A stretch of 40,118 nt of DNA from Flavobacterium psychroterrae (GTDB lineage Bacteria > Bacteroidota > Bacteroidia > Flavobacteriales > Flavobacteriaceae). The notes under the pieces were generated by a model, which did not search any database, was not told where the DNA came from, and worked only from the letters and a program-made list of their open reading frames with translations. This document shows positions 8,603 to 16,243 of this stretch, piece after piece. The stretch is from contig NZ_JAGYVZ010000036.1 in the NCBI RefSeq assembly GCF_018380615.1, positions 1-40,118 of the forward strand. Reading direction: 5' to 3'. The position numbers and the translations under genes are program-made. Every line of letters starts with the position of its first letter. The stretch's first letter is position 1.

Positions 8603-9472
8603 TTAAGGAACCGCAATTTTCATTTGCTTGTGCAGAATATGAATTTCTAATGAACTTTGAGCGCCGCAATATTCTCCGTCAATTTGAAAATTCACTGGAT
8701 AATTTGTCGTAATCTCGGCTTTATCTGTCGAAATAATCACGATATCATCAGAATCAATTGGCATATTTCCTGTAATAATTTTTCCAAGTAATAATAAATC
8801 AAGGCTTTTTAGAATCACTAATTCGAATCTTCCGTCATTCATCGCTCCATGCGGATTGATGGTAACGCCGGTTCCGTATTTTTGAGAATTAGCGATAACA
8901 ATCATTCTGGCAGTGTGTTCAACCGTTTCTTTTTTGGTTTTAATAGTCGCCACAAAAGGCTCGTTAGAATCTACAAGAGTGGTGTAAGCTTGCAAAGCAT
9001 AACCCCAGAAACCTCTTAAATTACTTTCTTCATAATTCTTGACCAAGTCTGCATTAATACCAATATCGCTTAAATGAATACTTTTTTTACCGTTGATGCA
9101 AATCATATCCATATCGATATAATGATGTAAAAAGGCAATTTTTAGATTCTCTTCAATTGTTGCCGGCAAGTTTAAATCGACTGACAAACCATTTGCTGAT
9201 CCGGCGGGCAAAATGCCAATTATTACATCAAATTGTTCGACAGCTTCGGCAACCATTTTTATGGTTCCGTCACCTCCGGCAACAATAATACGTTCTGGTA
9301 AATATTGATTATAAAGCGATTGTATTTCCTTTTGATCACTTTTGCCTGTAGTTTCATAAACTTCCAGATCAAAATGATTTGTAGTTGCAAATTCTTGCAC
9401 AGCCTCAATCAAATCTGATTTATCAAGGTCTCCTGAAATGGGATTTACAACAAATATGATATTCTTTTTCAC
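8603..9472 (-). CDS. Diacylglycerol/sphingosine kinase-family lipid kinase (YegS/DgkB type)
   Basis: About 289 residues, starting at the GTG at 9472 so that the protein begins (M)KKNIIFVVNPISG, the normal family start. A longer frame to 9535 would add an unrelated N-terminus. Family signatures: VNPISG near residue 10, RIIVAGGDGTIKMVAEAV with the nucleotide-binding GGDGT, GILPAGSANGLSVDL as the second substrate loop, and FQIDGEYCG near the C-terminus. Such enzymes phosphorylate a lipid alcohol (diacylglycerol or a related lipid) with ATP at the inner face of the membrane. It is divergent from the App1-type phosphatase, with 66 bp between the two starts, which suggests shared control and opposite reactions. 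Confidence 0.88.
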   Translation of the reverse strand: MKKNIIFVVNPISGDLDKSDLIEAVQEFATTNHFDLEVYETTGKSDQKEIQSLYNQYLPERIIVAGGDGTIKMVAEAVEQFDVIIGILPAGSANGLSVDLNLPATIEENLKIAFLHHYIDMDMICINGKKSIHLSDIGINADLVKNYEESNLRGFWGYALQAYTTLVDSNEPFVATIKTKKETVEHTARMIVIANSQKYGTGVTINPHGAMNDGRFELVILKSLDLLLLGKIITGNMPIDSDDIVIISTDKAEITTNYPVNFQIDGEYCGAQSSLEIHILHKQMKIAVP

Positions 9473-9538
9473 GATTTTATATTTAAAGTCAATTAAAATA
9501 ATTAATTTACAACATCCATATATAAATATACGCAATTA

Positions 9539-10501
9539 ATGAAACCAATTTTACAATTATATCGAGGTTACGCAAATGAAGAAGAATTAATTGTGATGGG
9601 ACATGTCTTTAAAAGAACGTATGATTATGATTTTCAGAAGAAAAACTTTAAAAATGCTACTTCTATTATCAATCAATTCAGGATAAAAACACTTAAAAAT
9701 TTTGATATTTATCTAAAATGTGGCAATCAGGAAATCCGAACTAAAACATTAGACGATGGATATTTTAAATTTTGTATTCCGCTTGACGAAGAAACTTCTT
9801 TTGGATGGATGTCTTATGAAGTGAGTATCAAAGAAGGTTCAGAAACCATAACCGAAAAAGGCAGTTTCATAAGACCTCACAAAGGAAAACTTGGAATTAT
9901 ATCTGATATTGATGATACTTTTTTAATTTCTCACACTCAGAATTTCTTTAAAAAAATATACATTCTTTTGTTTAAAAATGTAAATGACCGCAAAGTATTT
10001 ACAGATGTTGTGCCACATTATCAGGCTTTGAGTTCGGCAGGAAGAAACAATAAGGAAGAGGAAAATGCATTTTTTTATGTTTCCAGCAGCGAATGGAATT
10101 TATACCGATTTATTGTTAAATTCACCAAAATCCATAATCTCCCAAGAGCGGTAATTTTACTGAAGGATATTAGAAGAGGACTTACTGATTTTTTCATGAG
10201 CGGACGCGGAAACCACGATCATAAATTTGATAAAATAAAGCACGTTTTAGAGTTTTACCCCAATCTAAAATATGTTTTATTAGGCGATGATTCGCAACAC
10301 GATCCGATTTTATATGAACGAATCTGTAAAATATTTCCGGTTACGGTAATTGCAGTTTATATCAGGCAAACCGGAAGACACCAAAAAGAAGCAACCAAAA
10401 CGATCATGAAAAATTTAGAGAATCTAGATGTTTCGGTTTGTTATTATAAAAATAGCAGTGAAGCGATTATGCATTCAAAATCTATTGGGATAATTATGTA
10501 G
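9539..10501 (+). CDS. App1-family phosphatidate phosphatase
   Basis: 320 residues. The C-terminal half carries the HAD-like signature IISDIDDTFLISH (catalytic Asp123, Asp125, Thr127), then YVSSSEWNLYRF, LLKDIRRG and LGDDSQHDPILYERI, the order of the App1 phosphatase domain (PF09949). The N-terminal half (residues 1-115) is a beta-rich domain typical of bacterial members. App1 in yeast dephosphorylates phosphatidate to diacylglycerol. For the bacterial homologue this activity is inferred. No signal peptide. It is paired head-to-head with a lipid kinase, which strengthens a lipid role. Confidence 0.85.
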   Translation: MKPILQLYRGYANEEELIVMGHVFKRTYDYDFQKKNFKNATSIINQFRIKTLKNFDIYLKCGNQEIRTKTLDDGYFKFCIPLDEETSFGWMSYEVSIKEGSETITEKGSFIRPHKGKLGIISDIDDTFLISHTQNFFKKIYILLFKNVNDRKVFTDVVPHYQALSSAGRNNKEEENAFFYVSSSEWNLYRFIVKFTKIHNLPRAVILLKDIRRGLTDFFMSGRGNHDHKFDKIKHVLEFYPNLKYVLLGDDSQHDPILYERICKIFPVTVIAVYIRQTGRHQKEATKTIMKNLENLDVSVCYYKNSSEAIMHSKSIGIIM

Positions 10502-10621
10502 TTTTTTTTGAACTGCAAGTTGTGAAATGCGTTTAGATGGCGCACGGATTATACGGGTTTAACGGATTTACGCTGGTTTTGTTTGTTTCTGTTTTGTTTG
10601 TGTTTTGTTTGTGTTTGTGTT

Positions 10622-10712
10622 TGTCATTTCGACCGAAGAGAGAAATCACACCCAATATTCGACAACAGTGCGTTCTTTACTTGTGTGATTTCTCCCTTCG
10701 GTCGAAATGACA
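10622..10712. repeat. REP-like palindrome with 30-bp arms
   Basis: Left arm 10622-10651 (begins TGTCATTTCGACCGAAGAGA) and right arm 10683-10712 (ends TTCGGTCGAAATGACA) are inverted copies with one difference that is a G-T wobble in RNA. The loop is 31 bases. TGTCATTTCGA...AAATCACA words are found as dispersed repeats in many Bacteroidota, to my recollection. Confidence 0.85.
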
Positions 10713-10737
10713 AGATTGTGTTTGTTTTGACAAAGAC

Positions 10738-10768
10738 TGTCATCCCGATTTTTATGATAAAACCAAAT
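10738..10768. repeat. 31-base direct repeat, copy 1
   Basis: Begins TGTCATCCCGATTTTTATGA. It matches 10892-10922 at 28 of 31 positions and shares its first word with the palindrome at 10622. Confidence 0.75.
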
Positions 10769-10779
10769 CTTTTTTTCAG

Positions 10780-10857
10780 GAGCTAATCCCGCAATCCGTT
10801 TCAATCTTTTGTGGCGAACCCCGCCACAAAAGGATTTCCACTTCTATCGGGGCTAGA
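10780..10857. repeat. Second palindromic repeat unit
   Basis: The core is a perfect 11-bp stem, CTTTTGTGGCG (10806-10816) with CGCCACAAAAG (10822-10832), loop AACCC. The flanks AGCTAATCCCG... and ...TATCGGGGCTAG give further, imperfect complementarity, so the whole unit may fold into one long hairpin. Confidence 0.7.
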
Positions 10858-10891
10858 ACAATCATTTTCATAATACTATTTTCGTATAGCT

Positions 10892-10922
10892 TGTCATGCC
10901 GATTTCTATGATAAAAACAAAT
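10892..10922. repeat. 31-base direct repeat, copy 2
   Basis: Begins TGTCATGCCGATTTCTATGA. See copy 1 at 10738-10768. Confidence 0.75.
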
Positions 10923-11064
10923 TTTATTTGATAAGGGATTTGCTTTATTTCTCGCAGATTTTGCAGATTGAGCAGATTTTTATTTTAACAAAGACAGTCA
11001 TCCCGAGGAACGCTGTGGAAAACTATAAGCCTGAAACTGAAAACTGCGACTGAAAACCGTAATC

Positions 11065-11265
11065 TCCTAGCCCAGATTACTTCACTATATTCTTATTTTA
11101 ATTGGAGTTCAGTGAATTTCATTTGAAGAGAAAAGCCCGGAGCAAAAAAAAATGCATTTCCTTTTGAAAAAAAGCGATGAAAGAAGCTCTTTTTGCAACA
11201 TTAGAAATGCATTTTTTTTGTAAGTCCCGATAGCCATCGGGATGAAACGGAAAGCTGGAATAGCT
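11065..11265. ncRNA. Structured repeat / candidate ncRNA, copy 1
   Basis: The conserved core GAAAAGCCCGGAG starts near 11130. A perfect 16-bp stem follows: 11145-11160 with 11204-11219, ending TGCATTTC / GAAATGCA. Inside it is a smaller hairpin, AAAAGC...GCTCTTTTT with a bulged C, and the unpaired word AACATTA. After the stem come TCCCGAT-agcc-ATCGGGA (11225-11242) and GGAAAGCTGGAA. Copy 2 at 25101-25250 keeps all core words but has a different stem sequence that still pairs. Strand and transcription are unknown. CCTAGCCC occurs 60 bases earlier, which suggests an insertion in this copy's 5' part. Confidence 0.55.
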
Positions 11266-11377
11266 CTCGAAAATCATAAAAAAACCTTTATCAAGTTCGA
11301 AAATTTGACAAAGGTTAATATATAAACTTTTTTATTTTCCAGAAACTGAAAAACTGTAACCGAGATTGAAAACTAAA

Positions 11378-13291
11378 TTAAACTGTAAAATTATCAATCT
11401 CTTCCTGAACGACTTCCCAATCAAGAAGCAATTGATCCAGGTCAGCTTTCTTTTTGTTGTATGCGGTGAAAAAAGAAGCGTCTTCGATATGTTTGTCATA
11501 ATTAGAAGCCAGCAATTTATCGTCATGCTGAATGTCTCTTTCTAATTGTTTGATTTGGCTTTCAACTTTACTTAATTTATTTTGTAGCGCTTTCCCTTTT
11601 TTCTGATCTTCGTAGGATGTTTTATTGCTTTCTTTAGGAGCAGCAGCTTTTGCGACATCTTTTTTCTCGACTTCACGCATGTTTTCAAGGTTACGCTGTT
11701 CTAAGAAGTAGTTGATATCTCCTAAATATTCTTTTATTTTTTGATCTTTGAACTCGTAAACGATATTCGACATTCCCTGCAGGAAATCTCGATCGTGAGA
11801 AACCAGTAATAAAGTTCCGCCAAATTTTTGAAGAGCTGCCTTTAAAACGTTCTTAGATTTGATATCTAAGTGATTTGTAGGCTCATCCATCAATAATACA
11901 TTTATTGGCTGTAAAAGCAACTTACAAAGTGCTAAACGATTACGTTCACCTCCGGAAAGTACTTTTACTTTTTTCTCCACATCATCGCCACGGAATAAAA
12001 ACGAACCTAACATATCGCGAACTTTAGAACGGTTAGTGTCCATTGCAGCATCTTCCATGGTTTGCAATAAGGTAATTTCACCATCAAGGTATTCTGCCTG
12101 ATTTTGAGCAAAATATCCTAATTGTACATTGTGCCCAAGTTTGATAGTTCCTTCATATTCAAATTCGTCAACAATCGCTTTGATAAAAGTCGATTTTCCT
12201 TGTCCGTTTTGACCCACAAAAGCAATCTTGCTTCCGCGTTCTACTAATAAGTTAATCTCCTTTAAGATTGTTTTATCACCGTATGATTTAGTAACATGAT
12301 CTGCTTCAACTACTACTCTTCCCGGCTCTTTTGAAACTGGAAAAGAAATATTCATTACAGAATTGTCGTCTTCATCAACTTCAATTCGTTCTACTTTATC
12401 TAATTTTTTAATCAACGATTGCGCCATCGAAGCTTTAGAAGCTTTTGCACGGAACTTTTCGATTAATTTTTCTGTTTCTTCAATTTTCTTCGCCTGATTC
12501 TTTTGCGTTGCCAATTGCTTTTCACGAATTTCATGACGCAATTCTAAATATTGAGAATATGGTTTATTGAAATCGTATGCTTTTCCTAATGATATTTCGA
12601 TTGTACGATTCGTTACATTATCAAGAAACATTTTATCGTGCGATACAATGACCACAACTCCAGGATAATTACGAAGGAAATTTTCTAACCAAATGATACT
12701 TTCGATATCAAGGTGATTGGTAGGCTCATCCAGAAGCAAAATATCATTTGCCTGTAATAATAATTTCGCTAATTCGATACGCATTCTCCAACCTCCTGAA
12801 AATGTTTCAGTCTGATTATCAAAAACTTCTCTTTTAAAACCTAAACCTAAAAGAATTTTTTCTGTATCACCCACATAATTATAACCTCCTAAAAGTTCAA
12901 AACGATGTGTGTAATCAGATAAATCTTCGATGATCTGGCTGTATTCTTCACTTTCATAATCAGTTCTGGTAACCAATTGATGATTGATTTGCTCTAATTT
13001 TTTTTCTACAATCTTAATATCTGTAAAGGCTTCATAAGCTTCTTCAAGAACGGTTCTTCCTTGCTCAAAATCGATATCCTGACGCAAAAATCCCATTCGA
13101 ACTTCTTTCTCAGTTGCTATTTGTCCTGAATCCGGTTTAAAATCTCCAGCCAGGATTTTAAGCATGGTTGATTTTCCAGCACCATTTTTCCCGACAAGTC
13201 CAACCCGATCTCCTGCACCTAAACGAAATGTTACTTCTTCGAATAAATATGAACCTCCAAAAGAAACCGATAAATTGTGTATATTAAGCAT
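11378..13291 (-). CDS. ABC-F family ATP-binding protein (Uup/EttA-like)
   Basis: 637 residues, two ABC cassettes in one chain and no membrane domain, as in ABC-F proteins that act on the ribosome. Cassette 1 has Walker A GKNGAGKST (residues 34-42), signature FSGGWRMR and Walker B LLLDEPTNHLD. Cassette 2 has GQNGQGKST, LSGGERNR and LLMDEPTNHLD. The linker between them is long, charged and helical (RHEIREKQLATQKNQAKKIEETEKL), matching the P-site tRNA-interaction motif region. The C-terminal about 90 residues (KLSKVESQIKQLERDI...) form a Uup-type coiled coil. It is divergent from the DUF983 gene, with a perfect palindrome between them. Whether it is a housekeeping factor or gives antibiotic protection cannot be told from sequence alone; the former is likelier. 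Confidence 0.9.
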   Translation of the reverse strand: MLNIHNLSVSFGGSYLFEEVTFRLGAGDRVGLVGKNGAGKSTMLKILAGDFKPDSGQIATEKEVRMGFLRQDIDFEQGRTVLEEAYEAFTDIKIVEKKLEQINHQLVTRTDYESEEYSQIIEDLSDYTHRFELLGGYNYVGDTEKILLGLGFKREVFDNQTETFSGGWRMRIELAKLLLQANDILLLDEPTNHLDIESIIWLENFLRNYPGVVVIVSHDKMFLDNVTNRTIEISLGKAYDFNKPYSQYLELRHEIREKQLATQKNQAKKIEETEKLIEKFRAKASKASMAQSLIKKLDKVERIEVDEDDNSVMNISFPVSKEPGRVVVEADHVTKSYGDKTILKEINLLVERGSKIAFVGQNGQGKSTFIKAIVDEFEYEGTIKLGHNVQLGYFAQNQAEYLDGEITLLQTMEDAAMDTNRSKVRDMLGSFLFRGDDVEKKVKVLSGGERNRLALCKLLLQPINVLLMDEPTNHLDIKSKNVLKAALQKFGGTLLLVSHDRDFLQGMSNIVYEFKDQKIKEYLGDINYFLEQRNLENMREVEKKDVAKAAAPKESNKTSYEDQKKGKALQNKLSKVESQIKQLERDIQHDDKLLASNYDKHIEDASFFTAYNKKKADLDQLLLDWEVVQEEIDNFTV

Positions 13292-13318
13292 GTATTGTTA
13301 TTTTATAACTAATTGATT

Positions 13319-13332
13319 GTGTAAATTTACAC
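13319..13332. promoter_or_regulatory. Perfect 14-bp palindrome between divergent genes
   Basis: GTGTAAATTTACAC lies between the ABC-F start (13291) and the DUF983 start (13366). It contains a TAAATTTA core readable as a -7-like element on both strands, so it may be a shared promoter core or a dimeric regulator site. Confidence 0.4.
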
Positions 13333-13365
13333 TTCCAAATCAATGGGTAATTTAATTTTTTGCAA

Positions 13366-13749
13366 ATGTTAAAAAAAGGATCGAAACTAAATAGTATTTT
13401 AACAGGAAGTTGTCCAAAATGTCAAAATGAAAGCATGTATTCGGACAAAAATCCGCTTCATTTGACTAAAGTTCTAAAAATGAACGATCATTGCAGCCAT
13501 TGCGGATTAAAATATCAAATCGAACCTTCGTTTTTTTATGGCGCAATGTATGTAAGTTATGGATTAAATGTAGCTGTTGGAATTGCAGCTTTTATTGTTT
13601 CGTTTGTATTTTTTAAAACTTCAATCGAAGAATCTTTTCTGGCAATTGTTATCTCCTTAATCATATTGTTTCCATTTGTTCTTCGCCTCGCAAGAAATCT
13701 ATATATTAATATGTTTGTTTCTTATGATCCTAAGGCCGGTCAAAAATAA
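13366..13749 (+). CDS. DUF983 family zinc-ribbon membrane protein
   Basis: About 127 residues from ATG 13366; a TTG two codons earlier is possible. GSCPKCQNESMY and DHCSHCGLKYQIEPSFFYGAMYVSYG give two CxxC pairs, a probable zinc ribbon, followed by the FFYGAMYVSYG stretch and two membrane helices (about 65-85 and 90-110). This is the DUF983 pattern, whose function is unknown. The last 20 bp overlap the 3' end of the convergent oxidoreductase gene, so the two transcripts are antisense at their ends. Confidence 0.85.
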   Translation: MLKKGSKLNSILTGSCPKCQNESMYSDKNPLHLTKVLKMNDHCSHCGLKYQIEPSFFYGAMYVSYGLNVAVGIAAFIVSFVFFKTSIEESFLAIVISLIILFPFVLRLARNLYINMFVSYDPKAGQK

Positions 13750-14803
13750 GTGTCTTTAGATATTTCTTATGAAATCTTTGAATGTCAATTTCACGATCTA
13801 GCGGAATCTCATTTTCAATGTTATCAAATAACGCTTTTGCCATTGCAGGACCTAACATCACACCGCGGGTTCCTAATCCGTTAAGGATATGAAGTGATTT
13901 GCGCTCATGATGCGTTCCAATCAAGGGTCTTCTGTCTTTAACCGTTGGTCGAACTCCGCCAAAATGCTTTACGATTTCAAAATCGCAGGTAATAATTTCT
14001 TTAATTCTGTCTATTAATTCCTGTTTTCCTTCTTCAGTAGGTAAATCGGTTTTGTCCTGCCAGTTGTATGTAGCACCCACTTTGAACAAATCATTGCCCA
14101 ATGGTAATATAAAGACGCTTGTATTAACAATTACATCTAAGTTTAAATCAGGAGCTTTTATTATAAATAACTCGCCCTTTGTTCCATCCAGTGGCAAATA
14201 ATTGAAAAAGGGGTTTTTATGTAAACCAAAACCTTCGGCAAAAATAATATGACGCGCCTGAATGTTTTTATATTGGATTCCGTAATCGAAAAATTCAATA
14301 TAAATACTATCAAAAAACTCTTCCAATAACAAGTTATTTTCCTGTAAATATTCTTTATAACTGTCAAGCAATAAAGCCGTATCAACATATCCTGTATGTA
14401 AAACTTCTCCATAATCGTGTGGAGAATCTATACTATTATATTTTTTGGTGATTAATTTAGTCGATAAAAAAGGAGTCAGATTTTTTTTATCCGATGCAGC
14501 AAACCAATTATTCTGTTCTTCAATTGAAAAGAACTTTCTTAAAATTGGAAGTTTAAAATTGAACTTTGCCTTTAATTTATCTTCGATTTCATTGTAGAAA
14601 TCATTCATCAAAACCAATTGTTCCTGTGCTTTCCAAACCTCGCTAAAACGCTTTAAAATTACAGGATTGTATAAACCACCGGCAACTTTCGATGAATTTT
14701 GGGATTTATTATCAATAACTAAAATAGTCTTATTGTTTTTAAGGGCAATTTCTGCAAAAGAAATTCCGGCTAATCCAGATCCAACAATTAAATAATCTAA
14801 CAT
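13730..14803 (-). CDS. FAD-dependent oxidoreductase of the D-amino-acid oxidase (DAO) family
   Basis: About 357 residues, starting at ATG 14803, which puts the Rossmann motif at the very N-terminus (MLDYLIVGSGLAGISFAE, G8-x-G10-x-x-G13). A longer frame to 14824 lacks support. SSKVAGGLYNPVILKRFS and the C-terminal GVRPTVKDRRPLIGTH / LNGLGTRGVMLGPAMAKAL are DAO-family FAD and substrate elements, closest in feel to the oxidase domain of MnmC and to ThiO-like amine oxidases. The substrate is not determinable. It lies after gldO but a hairpin terminator at 14826-14859 separates them, so it probably has its own promoter in that short gap or depends on readthrough. Confidence 0.8.
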   Translation of the reverse strand: MLDYLIVGSGLAGISFAEIALKNNKTILVIDNKSQNSSKVAGGLYNPVILKRFSEVWKAQEQLVLMNDFYNEIEDKLKAKFNFKLPILRKFFSIEEQNNWFAASDKKNLTPFLSTKLITKKYNSIDSPHDYGEVLHTGYVDTALLLDSYKEYLQENNLLLEEFFDSIYIEFFDYGIQYKNIQARHIIFAEGFGLHKNPFFNYLPLDGTKGELFIIKAPDLNLDVIVNTSVFILPLGNDLFKVGATYNWQDKTDLPTEEGKQELIDRIKEIITCDFEIVKHFGGVRPTVKDRRPLIGTHHERKSLHILNGLGTRGVMLGPAMAKALFDNIENEIPLDREIDIQRFHKKYLKTLIFDRP

Positions 14804-14825
14804 GTGTAAAAAGGTAAAATACAAT

Positions 14826-14859
14826 AAAAACTCTGACTACAAAGGTAGTGAGAGTTTTT
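14826..14859 (-). terminator. Terminator after gldO
   Basis: AAAAACTCTGACTAC pairs with GTAGTGAGAGTTTTT (one mismatch), loop AAAG, 21 bp past the gldO stop. It is nearly the same as the hairpin after gldN (16189-16222). Confidence 0.85.
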
Positions 14860-14880
14860 GTTATAATGTAATTTAGATAC

Positions 14881-15870
14881 TTAGTAGTTCCACATATCTT
14901 CCTCGAAGTTACGAATCTTCTCTTTTACTCTTTCAGATTCTAACAATTGGTTTTGCGCATTATCTTTCATGTAGCTTTTAATTTCACGATCTCCGTACAT
15001 ATTTTCTTCTTTGTAAATTATAGCATTAAAATATCTTGAATTGAAGATTTGATCAAATGAAATTGGAGTTGCCGAATTCTTATCGTTAAAAGCTTTTCCT
15101 TCGTGTAACACTTCTCGGGCATTTGGGAAGAAAACCCAAAACAACTCAATATAATCTTTTTCGTCGCTATTCATTGTATAAACATCCGGAGTTACCGGGC
15201 AAATTCCTAATAAACGATATTTAAGGTCACTCTGCCGTTTGTCAAAATACCAATATCCCTTAATTTTATATTGTGTCACATCAGCCGCAGTTAAATCTTG
15301 CTTCAGGATATACTCTGCCGGAACCGTTCTTGTTGGCCCAACAGTTTCATCTACATAAGTAACTACTTTCTTTTTTCCGGTTCCAGTGATTACTTTTTTC
15401 TTTACTACACGAGTTTTGTAGTCGTCAGGATATTGGTTGATTAATTCCCGACCTGCATCAGTTGTATCAACACGAGATAAGGCACCCTGAATATCTTTCA
15501 ATGATTTTTTAGTATTAAAATAACTATCACTGTATACTTCGGTTATTCTACCGGTTCTGATACCTTTAGTCAAAACATCATACAGCGAACGTCTGTCAGC
15601 ACCAATATTCGCTGTATCCACCGGAAAATATAAAGGGAAATTAATTTTCTCATTTAAATCAATAATTTCCCATACTGTTTTCCCCATCAAAACATCACGG
15701 TCATCAACATAACCATACGCTAAAGGCTTATCATTATCAGAAATTTTCTGTGCTTCACTTTTTAATCCTATTTGGTCAGCCGTTTTTGCATTTAGCAAAT
15801 TAGACTGTGCTTTACAAGTAAAACTTGCAGCGATAAGAACTATGGCCATAAAAAAACTTTTCCCTTTCAT
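14881..15870 (-). CDS. gldO: GldO, paralogue of the gliding/type IX secretion protein GldN
   Basis: 329 residues with a Sec signal peptide (FFMAIVLIAASFTCKAQ) and the mature start SNLLNAKTADQIGLKSEAQ. It is nearly identical to the upstream GldN throughout, including KPLAYGYVDDRDVLMGKT, YWYFDKRQSDLKYRLLGICPV, EKDYIELFWVFFPNAREVLHEGKA and the C-terminus EEDMWNY. In F. johnsoniae GldN and GldO are partly redundant components of the periplasmic ring made with GldK. Here gldO is separated from gldN by 373 bp with a terminator after gldN and a TATATTTG promoter element before gldO, so it is expected to be expressed independently. The symbol rests on order: gldN follows gldM, gldO comes next. Confidence 0.9.
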   Translation of the reverse strand: MKGKSFFMAIVLIAASFTCKAQSNLLNAKTADQIGLKSEAQKISDNDKPLAYGYVDDRDVLMGKTVWEIIDLNEKINFPLYFPVDTANIGADRRSLYDVLTKGIRTGRITEVYSDSYFNTKKSLKDIQGALSRVDTTDAGRELINQYPDDYKTRVVKKKVITGTGKKKVVTYVDETVGPTRTVPAEYILKQDLTAADVTQYKIKGYWYFDKRQSDLKYRLLGICPVTPDVYTMNSDEKDYIELFWVFFPNAREVLHEGKAFNDKNSATPISFDQIFNSRYFNAIIYKEENMYGDREIKSYMKDNAQNQLLESERVKEKIRNFEEDMWNY

Positions 15871-15930
15871 CTTAAATAGTATTTATAATAAACATAACGA
15901 AACTTTATTTTATTTATTGTATTTTTCTTA

Positions 15931-15938
15931 CAAATATA
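15931..15938 (-). promoter_or_regulatory. gldO -7 promoter element (TATATTTG)
   Basis: This is an exact TAnnTTTG match on the minus strand, about 60 bp before the gldO start. The -33 element is unclear. It supports a separate gldO transcript. Confidence 0.5.
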
Positions 15939-16188
15939 AATTTTCACAACGGGAAACATCATAAATGAGATTTAACTATTTCTAGTTTTCATTTAGTTGA
16001 ATTCTAAAATTAAGGTGGTAAAGAAATTTCTTAGCGTATATATCATAATCTTATTAGTAGGCAGCTATAAATATGGTGCTGCTCAAATTTAAAAGATTTT
16101 AATTTACTAAACTTAAGGCTTGCAGTATTCATGATTAATGAATCATAAAGATAACGAATATTTTTTAATGCTAATTAGCGTAAAATAC

Positions 16189-16222
16189 AAAACCTCTTAC
16201 TACAAACGTAGTAAGAGGTTTT
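16189..16222 (-). terminator. Terminator after gldN
   Basis: Perfect 15-bp stem, AAAACCTCTTACTAC with GTAGTAAGAGGTTTT, loop AAAC, 22 bp past the gldN stop. It ends the gldKLMN unit before gldO. Confidence 0.9.
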
Positions 16223-16243
16223 GTTATAATATAATTGAGGTAC

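Larger units (their letters stand above)
10502..11377. other. Repeat-filled intergenic region between convergent genes
   Basis: 876 bases with no credible gene. In order it holds: a GTTTGTTT-rich tract (10578-10621), a long palindrome (10622-10712), a 31-base direct repeat (10738 and 10892), a second palindromic unit (about 10780-10857), GCAGATT-type short words, a third CAGTCATCCCGA word near 10996, and a structured repeat copy (about 11065-11265). Frames read through it are shadows of repeats. Confidence 0.8.
15871..16243. other. gldN-gldO intergenic region
   Basis: 373 bases. On the minus strand it holds the gldN terminator (16189-16222), then AT-rich sequence with a small palindrome (ATTCAT-gatta-ATGAAT, about 16128-16144), then the gldO promoter element and a leader of about 55 bases. 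No gene is seen. Confidence 0.6.

Noticed and set aside
10583..10786. Plus-strand frame of 67 codons
   Set aside because: Runs through the GTTTGTTT tract and the long palindrome; Cys/Val-rich product with no family likeness. A shadow of repeats.
10502..11377. CRISPR array
   Set aside because: Repeats here are few, palindromic and of several kinds, without regular spacing or unique spacers; no cas genes nearby.
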